Positions 32,829-41,491 of a stretch of DNA of 64,000 nucleotides are shown here, in pieces. The translations under genes and the position numbers were made by a program. The first letter of the stretch is position 1. Every line of letters begins with the position of its first letter. The stretch is taken from contig CAYWFS010000001.1 in the NCBI GenBank assembly GCA_964457685.1, forward strand, positions 62,001 to 126,000. The letters run 5' to 3'. The notes under the pieces were generated by a model, which saw only the letters and a list, made by a program, of their open reading frames with translations, was not told where the DNA came from and did no database searches. The DNA is from UMGS1696 sp964457685 (GTDB lineage Bacteria > Bacillota > Clostridia > Oscillospirales > CAG-272).

Positions 32829-34496
32829 GTGATACCTACGGATCAAAACAATAGAGAAAACCTCGGAGAGACGCGAACCTTTAATGTTCAAAATCACTCT
32901 GCCGAGGGAATGAAAAACGAAATAAATACAAAAAACGAAAGAGGGCTTTCGCAGAGAAACGTCTCCGAGGTTAGAAGAACAACTCAGCAAAGAACAACTC
33001 AGCCGAGAGCAGTAGCATCGGACACTTCGGCAAAAGCCACTTCATCGGTTACGGCTCAAAAGCGTTATACAGCGACTCAGTCAGGCTCGACTCAGACTCG
33101 TTCCGTAAAACCAACCAACACATCCGTAACTGCAAGCCGCTCAACAAACAACTCGGCAACAGCTCGAAAGGCAAGCGGAACTTCTTCGGCTTCAAACAGA
33201 ACGGTTGCAAAGTCGTCTGCGAATACCGAAAGAGGATTGCAGGAGGTAAAAGCAGCTCCGAAGGCTGTTGCGAAATCGGAATACCGAAGAAGCACCTCTC
33301 CCGTGAAAAATGCCGCTGTTCGTAATGATAAAACAAACACCGTTTCAAATACAAAAATCGAAAGCAGGGAAACGGTAAGCAGTGATGAGGGCGGAAATAC
33401 CGTAATAAGCATAGTCAAGGCTATAGTTTATATCATATTCATCATAATTATTTCCGTGTTCCTTGCACTCGGTATTATTCTTGTCGGAAACGATGTCTTT
33501 GCGTTCGTTAAGTCGGACGAGGTTGTTGAAGTAGAGATTCCCGAATATGCAACTCTCGACCAAGTGGCGGATATACTTTACGAAAACGATATAATCAAGT
33601 ACCCCGATATTTTTAAACTGTTTGCGGTATACAAAAAGGATGACGGCGAATTTCTTGCAGGCACATACTCCGTAAACGGAATGATGAACTACGAAACTCT
33701 TCTCGGAGAATTCAAAGAAAAGATAGTTTACTCTACGGTTGACGTAACCATCCCCGAGGGTTATACCACCGATGAGATAATCGACCTTTTCGTTGAACAG
33801 TACGGTATAGGAACCAGAGAAGGCTTCGTTGACGTTATCGAAAACTATGAATTTGACTATTGGTTCATAGATGAGCTTGAGGAAAACGGAAGAACAGAGA
33901 ACAGAATATACCGTCTCGACGGCTATCTTTTCCCTGATACCTACCAGTTCTATACGTCTTCAAGCGAGGTTACCGTAATAAACAAGCTGCTTAAACGCTT
34001 CTCACAGATATTCACAAAGGAATACCGTGACCAGTGTGCCCAGTTCGGATATTCGGTTGACGAGATGATAACCCTTGCCTCTATGATAGAGCGTGAGGCG
34101 GCTTCTCCCTCGGAATTCTTCCTTGTGTCTTCCGTATTCCATAACAGACTTAACAATAAATGGAATTTCCCGAAGCTTGAAAGTGACGCTACCGTTTTGT
34201 ATGTACTTCGTCATGAAGCGGGAGAAAAGGTGTCGCTTACTGCGGATGACCTCAAATATGATACTCCGTATAACACATATCTTTACGAGGGACTTCCTCC
34301 GGGACCTATAGCAAATCCGTCTGCGAGTGCAATGCTTGCCGCACTTTCTCCTCAGACAACGAACTACTATTACTTCGTTGCAAATAAGGGTACAACGTAC
34401 TTCTCGGAGACAAAAGCACAGCATGACGCATATATAAACGAATTCAAGAACGAGACCGAAGAACAGCAGACAACGGGAGACATTCCGAATCCGTAA
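32829..34496 (+). CDS. mltG: Endolytic murein transglycosylase MltG, start possibly ACG
   Basis: A protein of about 552-555 residues. An Arg/Ser/Thr-rich cytoplasmic tail of about 195 residues precedes a single membrane segment (about 197-220, IVYIIFIIIISVFLALGI). The extracellular part has a LysM-like region and the YceG catalytic domain, with the catalytic Glu at about 420 in ASMIEREAASPSEF, and GLPPGPIANPSASAMLAAL. It cuts nascent glycan strands and sets their length. The GTG at 32829 overlaps an excellent ribosome site (GAGGTGAT, 32826-32833). Spacing instead favours ACG at 32838 as the true start. I list the GTG because it is a standard codon. Confidence 0.9.
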   Translation: MIPTDQNNRENLGETRTFNVQNHSAEGMKNEINTKNERGLSQRNVSEVRRTTQQRTTQPRAVASDTSAKATSSVTAQKRYTATQSGSTQTRSVKPTNTSVTASRSTNNSATARKASGTSSASNRTVAKSSANTERGLQEVKAAPKAVAKSEYRRSTSPVKNAAVRNDKTNTVSNTKIESRETVSSDEGGNTVISIVKAIVYIIFIIIISVFLALGIILVGNDVFAFVKSDEVVEVEIPEYATLDQVADILYENDIIKYPDIFKLFAVYKKDDGEFLAGTYSVNGMMNYETLLGEFKEKIVYSTVDVTIPEGYTTDEIIDLFVEQYGIGTREGFVDVIENYEFDYWFIDELEENGRTENRIYRLDGYLFPDTYQFYTSSSEVTVINKLLKRFSQIFTKEYRDQCAQFGYSVDEMITLASMIEREAASPSEFFLVSSVFHNRLNNKWNFPKLESDATVLYVLRHEAGEKVSLTADDLKYDTPYNTYLYEGLPPGPIANPSASAMLAALSPQTTNYYYFVANKGTTYFSETKAQHDAYINEFKNETEEQQTTGDIPNP

Positions 34497-34525
34497 AAAT
34501 CGCGGTAAAACTGAAAAAACACCCG

Positions 34526-34563
34526 AAAAGAGGAGAGTGAGATAAGTACCATTCTTCTCTTTT
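34526..34563. terminator. Bidirectional terminator between mltG and the YihY gene
   Basis: AAAAGAGGAGA (34526-34536) pairs with TCTTCTCTTTT (34553-34563) through 11 bp with one G-T wobble. The A and T tracts are part of the stem, which suits both convergent genes. Confidence 0.55.
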
Positions 34564-34602
34564 GGATGTTAGTGACGTGGTTTGGATGGGTTTAAGCATG
34601 GT

Positions 34603-35436
34603 TTAAACCTTGTTTTCGGCGAAGAAAAGCTTGTTTAACTCCGCTCCGAGCAGCAAAATTACCATGCAAAAGTAAAGCCAAAGCATTATAAGACAGATTG
34701 CGGAGAGACTTCCGTATACCTTTGAAGCTCCGGGGAAAACGCTGATATAAAGCGAGTATAAGCGTGAAAACAGCAGCCAGCCGACAGAGGAAAATATACC
34801 GCCGGGAATGTGCCGCCATACCTTGTGAGACACATATGAGCTTTTTCGTGCTATAGCGACGTACATTGCACTGAAAAATATTCCCATGATAAGTGCGAGA
34901 AAAGGCTTTCTGAGGAGTCCGAGCATATACAGCATAGATTCCCCGAGATATGAGTCTGCAAGAGTGATAAGCTCATCTCCGAAAAGCAGAAGCACAGTCG
35001 TGACGGTCAGCGAAATTATAAAAAGAATCGTTGCTCCCGCCGAGGTCATTCTGTGTCGGACGTAGCCTGAGCTTTTGTCACTGCCGTATACGATTTCTAT
35101 ACCCTTGCGGACGGCGGCAATACCTCTTGATGCTGTCCAAAGGGTGGTTATTGCGGAAATAGAAAGAATCGACACACTCGGTGCGTTTTTTAAGTCCTCT
35201 ATGACTGTTTGAAACAGTACGTTATCTTCCGTCAGTACAAGTCCTATGTCAAGACTTCCGTTTGGCAGAAAAAAACTTGTAACTCCGATAAGAAGCGAGA
35301 TAAACGGTACGGCAGAGGTTATGACGAAAAAAGATGCCTGTGCCGCATATATTGTGACCTTGTCGTTTGAAAGAGTGTCGGAAATGCTTTTCAGCCTGTT
35401 TATAAGTGTTCGGACGATGTATATTTTAGATTTCAA
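34603..35436 (-). CDS. YihY/BrkB-family inner membrane protein
   Basis: A 277-residue membrane protein with about six hydrophobic segments. It starts at TTG 35436, six bases after AAAGGAG. AAQASFFVITSAVPFISLLIGVTSFF, here noted only by its first part, is the usual N-terminal segment of this family. RKPFLALIMGIFFSAMYV and VWRHIPGGIFSSVGW also fit. Once misnamed ribonuclease BN, these proteins have no settled function. The gene is monocistronic and divergent from nfo. Confidence 0.88.
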   Translation of the reverse strand: MKSKIYIVRTLINRLKSISDTLSNDKVTIYAAQASFFVITSAVPFISLLIGVTSFFLPNGSLDIGLVLTEDNVLFQTVIEDLKNAPSVSILSISAITTLWTASRGIAAVRKGIEIVYGSDKSSGYVRHRMTSAGATILFIISLTVTTVLLLFGDELITLADSYLGESMLYMLGLLRKPFLALIMGIFFSAMYVAIARKSSYVSHKVWRHIPGGIFSSVGWLLFSRLYSLYISVFPGASKVYGSLSAICLIMLWLYFCMVILLLGAELNKLFFAENKV

Positions 35437-35470
35437 AATAAACTCCTTTGTTTCTCTTGCCTACAGGCTT

Positions 35471-35499
35471 ATTATAGCACAAATTCAATAAGTTATAAA
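35471..35499 (-). promoter_or_regulatory. Promoter of the YihY gene
   Basis: On the minus strand TTTATA (35494-35499) and TATAAT (35471-35476) have a 17-bp spacer and TGC just before the -10 box. Confidence 0.6.
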
Positions 35500-35539
35500 T
35501 AAAAAAGAAAAATGAAATGTTTCGGAAAGGATATGATTT

Positions 35540-36379
35540 ATGTTTAAAATAGGATGCCACCTTTCGACCGAGGGCGGATACCTGCAAATGGGAAAAAGAA
35601 TTTTGTCTGTCGGAGGAAATACATTTCAGTTTTTCACGAAAAATCCGAAAGGCGGACGTGTGAATAAGGCGGCTGACCCCGAGGATGTCAAGGCTCTCTT
35701 AAAGCTTATTTCGGAAAACGGACTGTTTATGCCGCTTGCTCATGCACCGTACACATATAATCCATGCTCCGCAGACGAGGGCGTTCGAGAGTATTCCCGT
35801 ACATCAATGCGAGAGGAGCTTGAATTTCTCGAAAGCCTGCCCGGTTCCATGTATAATTTTCACCCAGGATGCCATGTAAAGCAGGGAGTTGACGTGGGAG
35901 TGAAATATATCTCCGCAATGCTTTCCGAGGTGCTTTGGGACGGCATGAAAACCAAGGTGCTGCTTGAAACCATGGCAGGAAAGGGGACTGAGATGGGACG
36001 CTCGTTTGAGGAGCTTGCAATGATAATCGAAAAGGTTCCGTCCTCTCTGCGTGACAACCTCGGAGTATGCTTTGATACTTGTCATGTCAGCGACGCAGGC
36101 TACGATATTTCCGATTTTGAAGCATTGCTTGACGAGTTTGATAAGATTATCGGACTTGACAGACTGTGTGCGATACACCTCAACGACTCAATGAACGAAA
36201 GAGGCTCACATAAGGACAGACACGCAAAGATAGGAGAGGGATATATCGGACTTGACAATATCACGAGAATAATAAATTCCCCGAGAGTCGAAAAAGTCCC
36301 GTTTTACCTTGAAACTCCGAACGACCTCGACGGCTACGCACATGAAATAGCACTTCTCAAGGGAAAACGATCTCTGTAA
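35540..36379 (+). CDS. nfo: Endonuclease IV (AP endonuclease family 2)
   Basis: A 279-residue enzyme cutting DNA 5' of abasic sites in base excision repair. The zinc-binding TIM barrel shows MFKIGCHLSTEGGY, PLAHAPYTYN, YNFHPGCH, LLETMAGKGTEMG, GVCFDTCHVSDAGYD, AIHLNDSM, DRHAKIGEGYIG and FYLETPN, covering the His/Glu/Asp ligands of the three zinc ions. It starts at ATG 35540 after GGAAAGGA. The gat genes follow about 50 bp later on the same strand. Confidence 0.95.
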   Translation: MFKIGCHLSTEGGYLQMGKRILSVGGNTFQFFTKNPKGGRVNKAADPEDVKALLKLISENGLFMPLAHAPYTYNPCSADEGVREYSRTSMREELEFLESLPGSMYNFHPGCHVKQGVDVGVKYISAMLSEVLWDGMKTKVLLETMAGKGTEMGRSFEELAMIIEKVPSSLRDNLGVCFDTCHVSDAGYDISDFEALLDEFDKIIGLDRLCAIHLNDSMNERGSHKDRHAKIGEGYIGLDNITRIINSPRVEKVPFYLETPNDLDGYAHEIALLKGKRSL

Positions 36380-36428
36380 TACCTTTGAAAAAACAAATTT
36401 TGTATACATAATATCACAGGAGATAATT

Positions 36429-36707
36429 ATGAACGAAAATGAGCTTGATATATTCGCAAATCTTGCCGAAACAATGATGTTTTGCGGTGAAGACGGCGAA
36501 AGAATGCGTGAGGATATTCTGAAAATCAAAAAAACGATAACGGCTATATCCCCCGATGAAAAAAAGGAAAGCGGTGCCCCCGAAATGCTTGACGGCGAAA
36601 ATGCAGAGGAGCTTCGAGATGATTCCGTGAAAAACGAAAACAACGGACTTGTCGAAAAGATGAACCTTTACAAAGAGCCGTATAATGCGGTGCCGAGAGT
36701 AGTCTGA
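36429..36707 (+). CDS. gatC: Divergent GatC subunit of Asp/Glu-tRNA amidotransferase
   Basis: A 92-residue acidic protein, the size of GatC, sitting directly before gatA. The C-terminal part ELRDDSV...YKEPYNAVPRVV matches the conserved end of GatC (LReDev...NaPe...VPrVv). The N-terminal helix (ELDIFANLAETM) replaces the usual lysine-rich start, and the sequence between is poorly conserved. GatC wraps around GatA and GatB to stabilise the transamidase. The call rests on the tail motif and on position. The ATG follows AGGAGA. Confidence 0.8.
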   Translation: MNENELDIFANLAETMMFCGEDGERMREDILKIKKTITAISPDEKKESGAPEMLDGENAEELRDDSVKNENNGLVEKMNLYKEPYNAVPRVV

Positions 36708-36727
36708 AGCGATTTAGGATGAATGAT

Positions 36728-38173
36728 ATGAAAATAACAGAAATGACAGTGGCTTCTCTCGTTGAAGCCGTAGAGAAAAAAGAGCTGTCCTCGGTAGATA
36801 TAACAAAGGCTTATATCGAAAGAGCAAATGAAACCGAGGAAACGGTAAACTCATATATTACACTTTGCCCGACTCTTGCACTTGAAGCAGCGGAAAGAGC
36901 CGACAAAGCCGATATTCCGGCAATTCGTAAAATACCCTTTGCGGTAAAAGACAACGTGGCATACAGCGGAGTGAAAATGACCTGTGCTTCCCGTATGCTC
37001 GAGAATTTCGTTCCGTCATATACAGCTACGGCAGTCGAGAAAATGGGCGGTGTCGTACTCGGAAAAACAAATCTCGATGAATTCGCAATGGGTTCAAGCT
37101 GTGAAAAATCGTATTTCGGTGCAACGCATAACCCCGTGTCTGCGGAACATTCTGCCGGTGGCTCGTCGGGTGGATCTGCGGCTTGCGTAAAGGCAGGCTC
37201 GGCACCATGGTCTATCGGAACCGATACCGGAGGAAGTGCAAGACAGCCTTCTGCGTTCTGCGGAGTTGTGTCGATAAAACCCACCTACGGTCTTGTGTCA
37301 CGTTACGGTGTCGCAGAGCTTGCGTCATCCCTTGATACTGTATGCCCGATTACAAAAGATGTGTACGACTGTGCCATGGTTCTCGAAAATATGGCAGGAC
37401 ACGACAGGCGAGATATGACCTCTACCTCCCGTGAAAGCTATGTGGGTGAATTTACCTCGGCAATCAAAAAGGAGTACGGCATCCGCGGGCTCAGAATAGG
37501 ACTCATGGACGGCTTTGAAAAATACTGCGATGAAGCCGTAACAAAATCTACACTCAGAGCCGCAACAATCGCCGAAAAGCTCGGTGCGAATGTCGAAAGA
37601 ACAAAAATGCTCTCGGGAGACGAAACTCTCGGTGCATACATGGTAATATCTCAGGCAGAATGCTCGTCCAATCTCTCACGCTTTGACGGAATCAAGTTCG
37701 GTTATCGTGCCGAGGGTGAGGACTACCGTGAGATAATGAGAAAGTCACGCTCCGAGGGATTTGGAGATGAGGTTAAGCGTAGAATCATGTCGGGTTGCTA
37801 TGCTCTTTCGGAATCCCACGGCGGAAACTTCTTTGCCGGAATCAAGGGTATCCGTTCGAGAATAATCCGTGAAGCCGCAAAGCTGTTTGAAAAGTACGAT
37901 ATAATTATGCTTCCGACTGCGGCAGGCTGTGCGTTTAGACTCGGCAGCTTCGATACAGACCCCACAATGCTTTACGCAAGCGATATGTTCACTGTGTTCG
38001 GCAATCTTACGGGTGTTCCTGCATTACAGCTTCCCTCGGGCGGTAACGGAGTTCTTCCGTGCGGAATTTCACTTATGGCGGCTTCAAACTGCGATAAGCT
38101 TTTGTTCTCGGCGGCATCCGTTCTCGAATCGGAAATGAAAGAATTTGTTGGTGCGGAGGTTAAAAATGTCTGA
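36728..38173 (+). CDS. gatA: Asp-tRNA(Asn)/Glu-tRNA(Gln) amidotransferase subunit A
   Basis: A 481-residue amidase that frees ammonia from glutamine for tRNA-dependent amidation. I chose ATG 36728, eight bases after AGGA; the ATG at 36719 touches that site. The amidase signature is complete: catalytic Lys in FAVKDNV, the Ser-cis-Ser region GGSSGGSAA, and the nucleophile Ser in GTDTGGSARQPSAFCG. NPVSAEHSAGGSSG and KPTYGLVSRYG are typical GatA. It lies between gatC (20 bp upstream) and gatB (8-bp overlap). Confidence 0.96.
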   Translation: MKITEMTVASLVEAVEKKELSSVDITKAYIERANETEETVNSYITLCPTLALEAAERADKADIPAIRKIPFAVKDNVAYSGVKMTCASRMLENFVPSYTATAVEKMGGVVLGKTNLDEFAMGSSCEKSYFGATHNPVSAEHSAGGSSGGSAACVKAGSAPWSIGTDTGGSARQPSAFCGVVSIKPTYGLVSRYGVAELASSLDTVCPITKDVYDCAMVLENMAGHDRRDMTSTSRESYVGEFTSAIKKEYGIRGLRIGLMDGFEKYCDEAVTKSTLRAATIAEKLGANVERTKMLSGDETLGAYMVISQAECSSNLSRFDGIKFGYRAEGEDYREIMRKSRSEGFGDEVKRRIMSGCYALSESHGGNFFAGIKGIRSRIIREAAKLFEKYDIIMLPTAAGCAFRLGSFDTDPTMLYASDMFTVFGNLTGVPALQLPSGGNGVLPCGISLMAASNCDKLLFSAASVLESEMKEFVGAEVKNV

Positions 38174-39593
38174 TAATAAATATACAGCCGTTATCGGTCT
38201 TGAGGTTCATGTTGAGCTTAAAACCGATACGAAGATATTCTGCTCCTGTAAAACCGAGTTCGGTGCTGCTCCGAATACAAATGTGTGTCCCGTGTGTCTC
38301 GGAATGCCCGGAGCTTTGCCTGTCCTCGGTGAAAAGCAGGTTGAGCTTGCCGTTCGTGCCGGACTTGCCCTCGGATGTAAAATAAACCGTCGCTCATGGT
38401 TTGACAGAAAGAACTATTTCTACCCCGACCTTCCCAAGGGTTACCAGATAACGCAGTTTGAAAAGCCTATTTGTGAGGGTGGTGCGGTTCCGATAGAGGT
38501 TGACGGAGTAAATAAAAATATACGTCTTAACAGAATACACATGGAGGAGGATGCGGGAAAGCTCCTTCACCGTGAAAACGAGACCCTTATCGACTACAAC
38601 CGTGCAGGAGTCCCTCTGATCGAAATAGTCGGAGAACCCGATATACGCACCTCCGATGAAGCTAAGGCTTATCTGACGTCTCTCAGACGCATTCTGTCGT
38701 ACATAGGTGTATCTGACTGCAAAATGAACGAAGGCTCTCTCAGATGCGATGTGAACGTCTCCGTAATGCCCGCGGGAAGCACTCTCTACGGAATCAAGTG
38801 TGAAATAAAGAACGTCAACTCAATAAATTACGTCGGACGTGCGATTGATGACGAGATAGCAAGACAGGTGTCACTTCTCGAAAGCGGTGTTGAGATAATC
38901 CCGGAAACTCGCAGATTCAACGAAAACACGGGAAAATGTGAGAAAATGCGAGACAAGGAAAAGGCCGTTGATTACCGCTACTTTACCGAGCCTAACATAC
39001 CGCCGATAATCCTTGATGACAAATATATAAATAATGTAAGAAGTAATATGCCGCCCCTCCCCGACGAGACTGCGAAAATGCTTGAAGCGGAGTACGGCAT
39101 GAGAGCAGAGGACGCATATCTCATTACCTCAAGCAGAAGTGCGGCGGAATATTTCATAAAATGTGCGTCTCTTACAAGCTATAAAAAAGAAGCGGTAAAC
39201 CTTTTTGTTTCCGAAATTCTTCCGTCACTCGGAGAAGAAGAAACAGAATATATTCCCTGTGAGGCATTTGCCGAAATCGCAGATATGTACGGATGTGCAA
39301 AGGTGGTGAGCGGTAACGCAAAACGTCTCATTCACCTTGTAAAAGAGCGTGAAATGTCACCGTCTGCAATTGCCGAAAAAGAGAATATGCTCAAAATAAC
39401 GGACGAGAATGTGCTTAAAAAGTATATTTCCGAAGCTGTTTCGGAAAACACAAAAGCTGTTTCCGACTACAAAAACGGAAAGAAAAACGCACTCAAAACC
39501 GTTCTCGGTGCAGTCATGAAAAAAAGCCGAGGAGCGGCAGACCCGATAATTGCCGAAAAGCTGATAATCGAGTGCGTAAAAGCGTTCGACTGA
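38166..39593 (+). CDS. gatB: Asp-tRNA(Asn)/Glu-tRNA(Gln) amidotransferase subunit B
   Basis: A 475-residue subunit that binds misacylated tRNA and carries out the ATP-dependent amidation. It starts at ATG 38166, inside the end of gatA, with GGAGG placed eight bases upstream. AVIGLEVHVELKT, FCSCKTEFGAAPNTNVCPVC, FDRKNYFYPDLPKGYQ and MEEDAGKL are GatB marks, with the cysteines of the zinc site. The C-terminal YqeY-like helical tail is present. It is the last gene before a terminator. Confidence 0.97.
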   Translation: MSDNKYTAVIGLEVHVELKTDTKIFCSCKTEFGAAPNTNVCPVCLGMPGALPVLGEKQVELAVRAGLALGCKINRRSWFDRKNYFYPDLPKGYQITQFEKPICEGGAVPIEVDGVNKNIRLNRIHMEEDAGKLLHRENETLIDYNRAGVPLIEIVGEPDIRTSDEAKAYLTSLRRILSYIGVSDCKMNEGSLRCDVNVSVMPAGSTLYGIKCEIKNVNSINYVGRAIDDEIARQVSLLESGVEIIPETRRFNENTGKCEKMRDKEKAVDYRYFTEPNIPPIILDDKYINNVRSNMPPLPDETAKMLEAEYGMRAEDAYLITSSRSAAEYFIKCASLTSYKKEAVNLFVSEILPSLGEEETEYIPCEAFAEIADMYGCAKVVSGNAKRLIHLVKEREMSPSAIAEKENMLKITDENVLKKYISEAVSENTKAVSDYKNGKKNALKTVLGAVMKKSRGAADPIIAEKLIIECVKAFD

Positions 39594-39657
39594 TAAAAAT
39601 AAAGTTAAAAACCAAAGGGGTTCGATAATATGCGACTCCTCGAGAGGTTGGATTTTT

Positions 39658-39697
39658 GTCCGACTTATTCGAGAAAGCTCATTTGTCGGACTCCTTT
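39658..39697 (+). terminator. Terminator of the nfo-gatCAB region
   Basis: GTCCGAC (39658-39664) pairs with GTCGGAC (39685-39691), with an inner GAG/CTC, and is followed by TCCTTTTTG. Confidence 0.7.
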
Positions 39698-40009
39698 TTG
39701 TATTTTCGGATAGAAAAAAATCGTTTTTACATCGCTGTAAATACAAACAAAATGTAAAAGAATAACGTAAAAACAGAAAACAAAATATCGTTATTGTATT
39801 AACGCAAAATGAACGAAGATGTTTAAGAAACCACGGTAAAATGGAATAATCAGGTAAAAAACGACACCCTCCGAGAGAGAAAAACGGATGTCGGTCGGAC
39901 GGGGGAAAAACAGGCGGATTTTCGAGGACAAAAAAACGGGAAATAATGGGAAAGAGTAAAAATACTGAACTTTAAATATAATATTGCGTGTATTTTTCCG
40001 TAAAAACTC
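39698..40009. other. Non-coding stretch upstream of the dcw promoter
   Basis: No convincing gene lies here. It is A-rich and holds two small inverted repeats: TTTACA/TGTAAA around TCGC (39726-39741), operator-like, and CGACA..TCCG with CGGATGTCG (39862-39893), a hairpin. An open frame on the minus strand crosses the mraZ promoter and was dismissed. Function of the repeats unknown. Confidence 0.5.
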
Positions 40010-40038
40010 TTGATTATTTAAGCGATATGGTATATAAT
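40010..40038 (+). promoter_or_regulatory. Main promoter of the division and cell-wall cluster
   Basis: TTGATT (40010-40015) and TATAAT (40033-40038), 17 bp apart, 56 bp before the mraZ start. Confidence 0.75.
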
Positions 40039-40044
40039 ATTGTT

Positions 40045-40084
40045 GCGTGGTGGCAAAGGGCGGAAAAATTAACGAAAGGGTGGA
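40045..40084 (+). promoter_or_regulatory. Possible MraZ operator: G-rich direct repeats
   Basis: GCGTGGTGG (40045-40053), AAAGGGCGG (40055-40063) and AAAGGGTGG (40075-40083) are direct G-rich repeats just after the promoter; the last two are spaced 20 bp apart. MraZ is known to bind GTGG/TGGG-type direct repeats before its own gene. The match is only approximate. Confidence 0.35.
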
Positions 40085-40093
40085 CGAAAGAGA

Positions 40094-40513
40094 GTGCTGA
40101 CCGGTAAATACAATCACTCACTCGACAGTAAAAATCGAATCATAATTCCGGCACGTCTCAAGGAACAGCTCGGCGACACGTTCACCATACTTCGCGGAAG
40201 CGACAAATGCCTGACACTTTACTCAGCCGAGGAGTGGGAAAGCTACGCAAGAAAAATCAGCGAGATGCCGAAGACCAAGGTTCGTGAGCTTACGAGATAC
40301 CTTTACTCGAATTCGCTCGAGGTTCAGCCCGACTCTCAGGGACGTGTAATGATTCCGCAGGATATGCTTAACTATGCGGGCATTACGAAAAACGTCATAA
40401 CGGTCGGTTGCGGCAAATACGCGGAAATCTGGTCGGAGGAAGTTTGGCGAGAACAGCAGCTTGATGAAGAACCCGAGAATTTTACGGAAATGCTGCTTGA
40501 ACTCGGTCTGTAA
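40094..40513 (+). CDS. mraZ: Transcriptional regulator MraZ
   Basis: A 139-residue protein of two SpoVT/AbrB-like halves. The half motifs DSKNRIIIPARLKEQL (about 11-26) and DSQGRVMIPQDMLNYAG (about 80-96) are the signature DxxGRxxxP pattern. MraZ binds repeats before its own operon and represses the dcw cluster. It starts at GTG 40094. It heads the cluster, three bases before rsmH, the standard order. Confidence 0.95.
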   Translation: MLTGKYNHSLDSKNRIIIPARLKEQLGDTFTILRGSDKCLTLYSAEEWESYARKISEMPKTKVRELTRYLYSNSLEVQPDSQGRVMIPQDMLNYAGITKNVITVGCGKYAEIWSEEVWREQQLDEEPENFTEMLLELGL

Positions 40514-40516
40514 GCT

Positions 40517-41455
40517 ATGGAATTTTCACACATTTCGGTAATGGCAAAGGAAGTCATAGAAGCACTTGAAGTCGAAAGAGGCGGCGTGTTCGTTGACTGT
40601 ACTGCCGGCGGCGGAGGACATTCGCTTGAAATAGCAAAGCGTCTTCCGAAAGGCTCACGTCTCATATGCCTTGACAGAGACGACGAAGCGATTGAAGCGT
40701 GTACAAAAAGACTTGCCGATTACAGTGACAGGTTCACTATAGTCAAGTCGAATTTTATGAATATCGCATCGGCTCTCGATTCGGTCGGTGTCGATAAAAT
40801 AGACGGGGTTATGTGGGATCTCGGAGTTTCCTCACATCAGCTCGATGAGGGAGAGAGAGGTTTCTCATACTCCAAGGAAGCTCCGCTCGATATGAGAATG
40901 GACAGAGAACAGGCAAAAACCGCCTACGATGTCGTAAATCTTTACTCTGTCGAGGAGCTTACGAGAATACTTCGTGACTACGGCGAGGAACGCTTTGCCT
41001 CGAAGATTGCTCAGAATATCGTGGCGGCAAGAGAAATAAAGCCTATCGAAACGACAACTGCTCTTGCGGATATAGTTACAAACTCGATTCCCGTTGCGGT
41101 AAGAAAAAAAGAAAATCAGAATCCGGCAAGAAGAACCTTTCAGGCGATACGCATAGAGGTAAACGGTGAGCTTGACAATATAGAGCCTTCAATAAGGGCG
41201 GCGGTCGAAAGACTTAATCCCGGCGGAAGACTTGCGGTTATCACCTTCCATTCGCTTGAAGACAGAGTTACCAAGGAAGTTTTCAAAAAGCTCTCCGAGG
41301 GATGCACCTGTCCGCCGGAATTCCCTGTATGCGTGTGCGGAAACAAGCCGAAAATTAAGCTTCTGACGAGAAAACCTCTCCTGCCCACAAAGGAGGAAGA
41401 AGAGGAAAATCCCCGTGCAAGAAGTGCAAAGCTCAGAACTGCGGAAAAGTGCTGA
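40517..41455 (+). CDS. rsmH: 16S rRNA (cytosine-1402 N4)-methyltransferase
   Basis: A 312-residue SAM-dependent enzyme methylating the P-site base C1402 of 16S rRNA. The SAM site is VDCTAGGGGHSLEI; MWDLGVSSHQLDEGERGFSY, LDMRMDREQ, NPARRTFQAIRIEVN and ITFHSLEDR are diagnostic RsmH segments. The C-terminus has the usual basic tail with ENPRARSAKLR. It begins three bases after mraZ. Confidence 0.97.
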   Translation: MEFSHISVMAKEVIEALEVERGGVFVDCTAGGGGHSLEIAKRLPKGSRLICLDRDDEAIEACTKRLADYSDRFTIVKSNFMNIASALDSVGVDKIDGVMWDLGVSSHQLDEGERGFSYSKEAPLDMRMDREQAKTAYDVVNLYSVEELTRILRDYGEERFASKIAQNIVAAREIKPIETTTALADIVTNSIPVAVRKKENQNPARRTFQAIRIEVNGELDNIEPSIRAAVERLNPGGRLAVITFHSLEDRVTKEVFKKLSEGCTCPPEFPVCVCGNKPKIKLLTRKPLLPTKEEEEENPRARSAKLRTAEKC

Positions 41456-41491
41456 GAAGATAAAAATACATGAGGATCGGAGGAGATTTCC

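Noticed and set aside
39601..39650. GGGGTTCGA as a tRNA T-arm
   Set aside because: No acceptor stem, anticodon arm or D-arm can be formed around it.
39791..40117. 108-codon minus-strand open frame before mraZ
   Set aside because: It covers the dcw promoter and mraZ start, is Phe/Ile-rich from A/T-rich DNA, and lacks a ribosome site.
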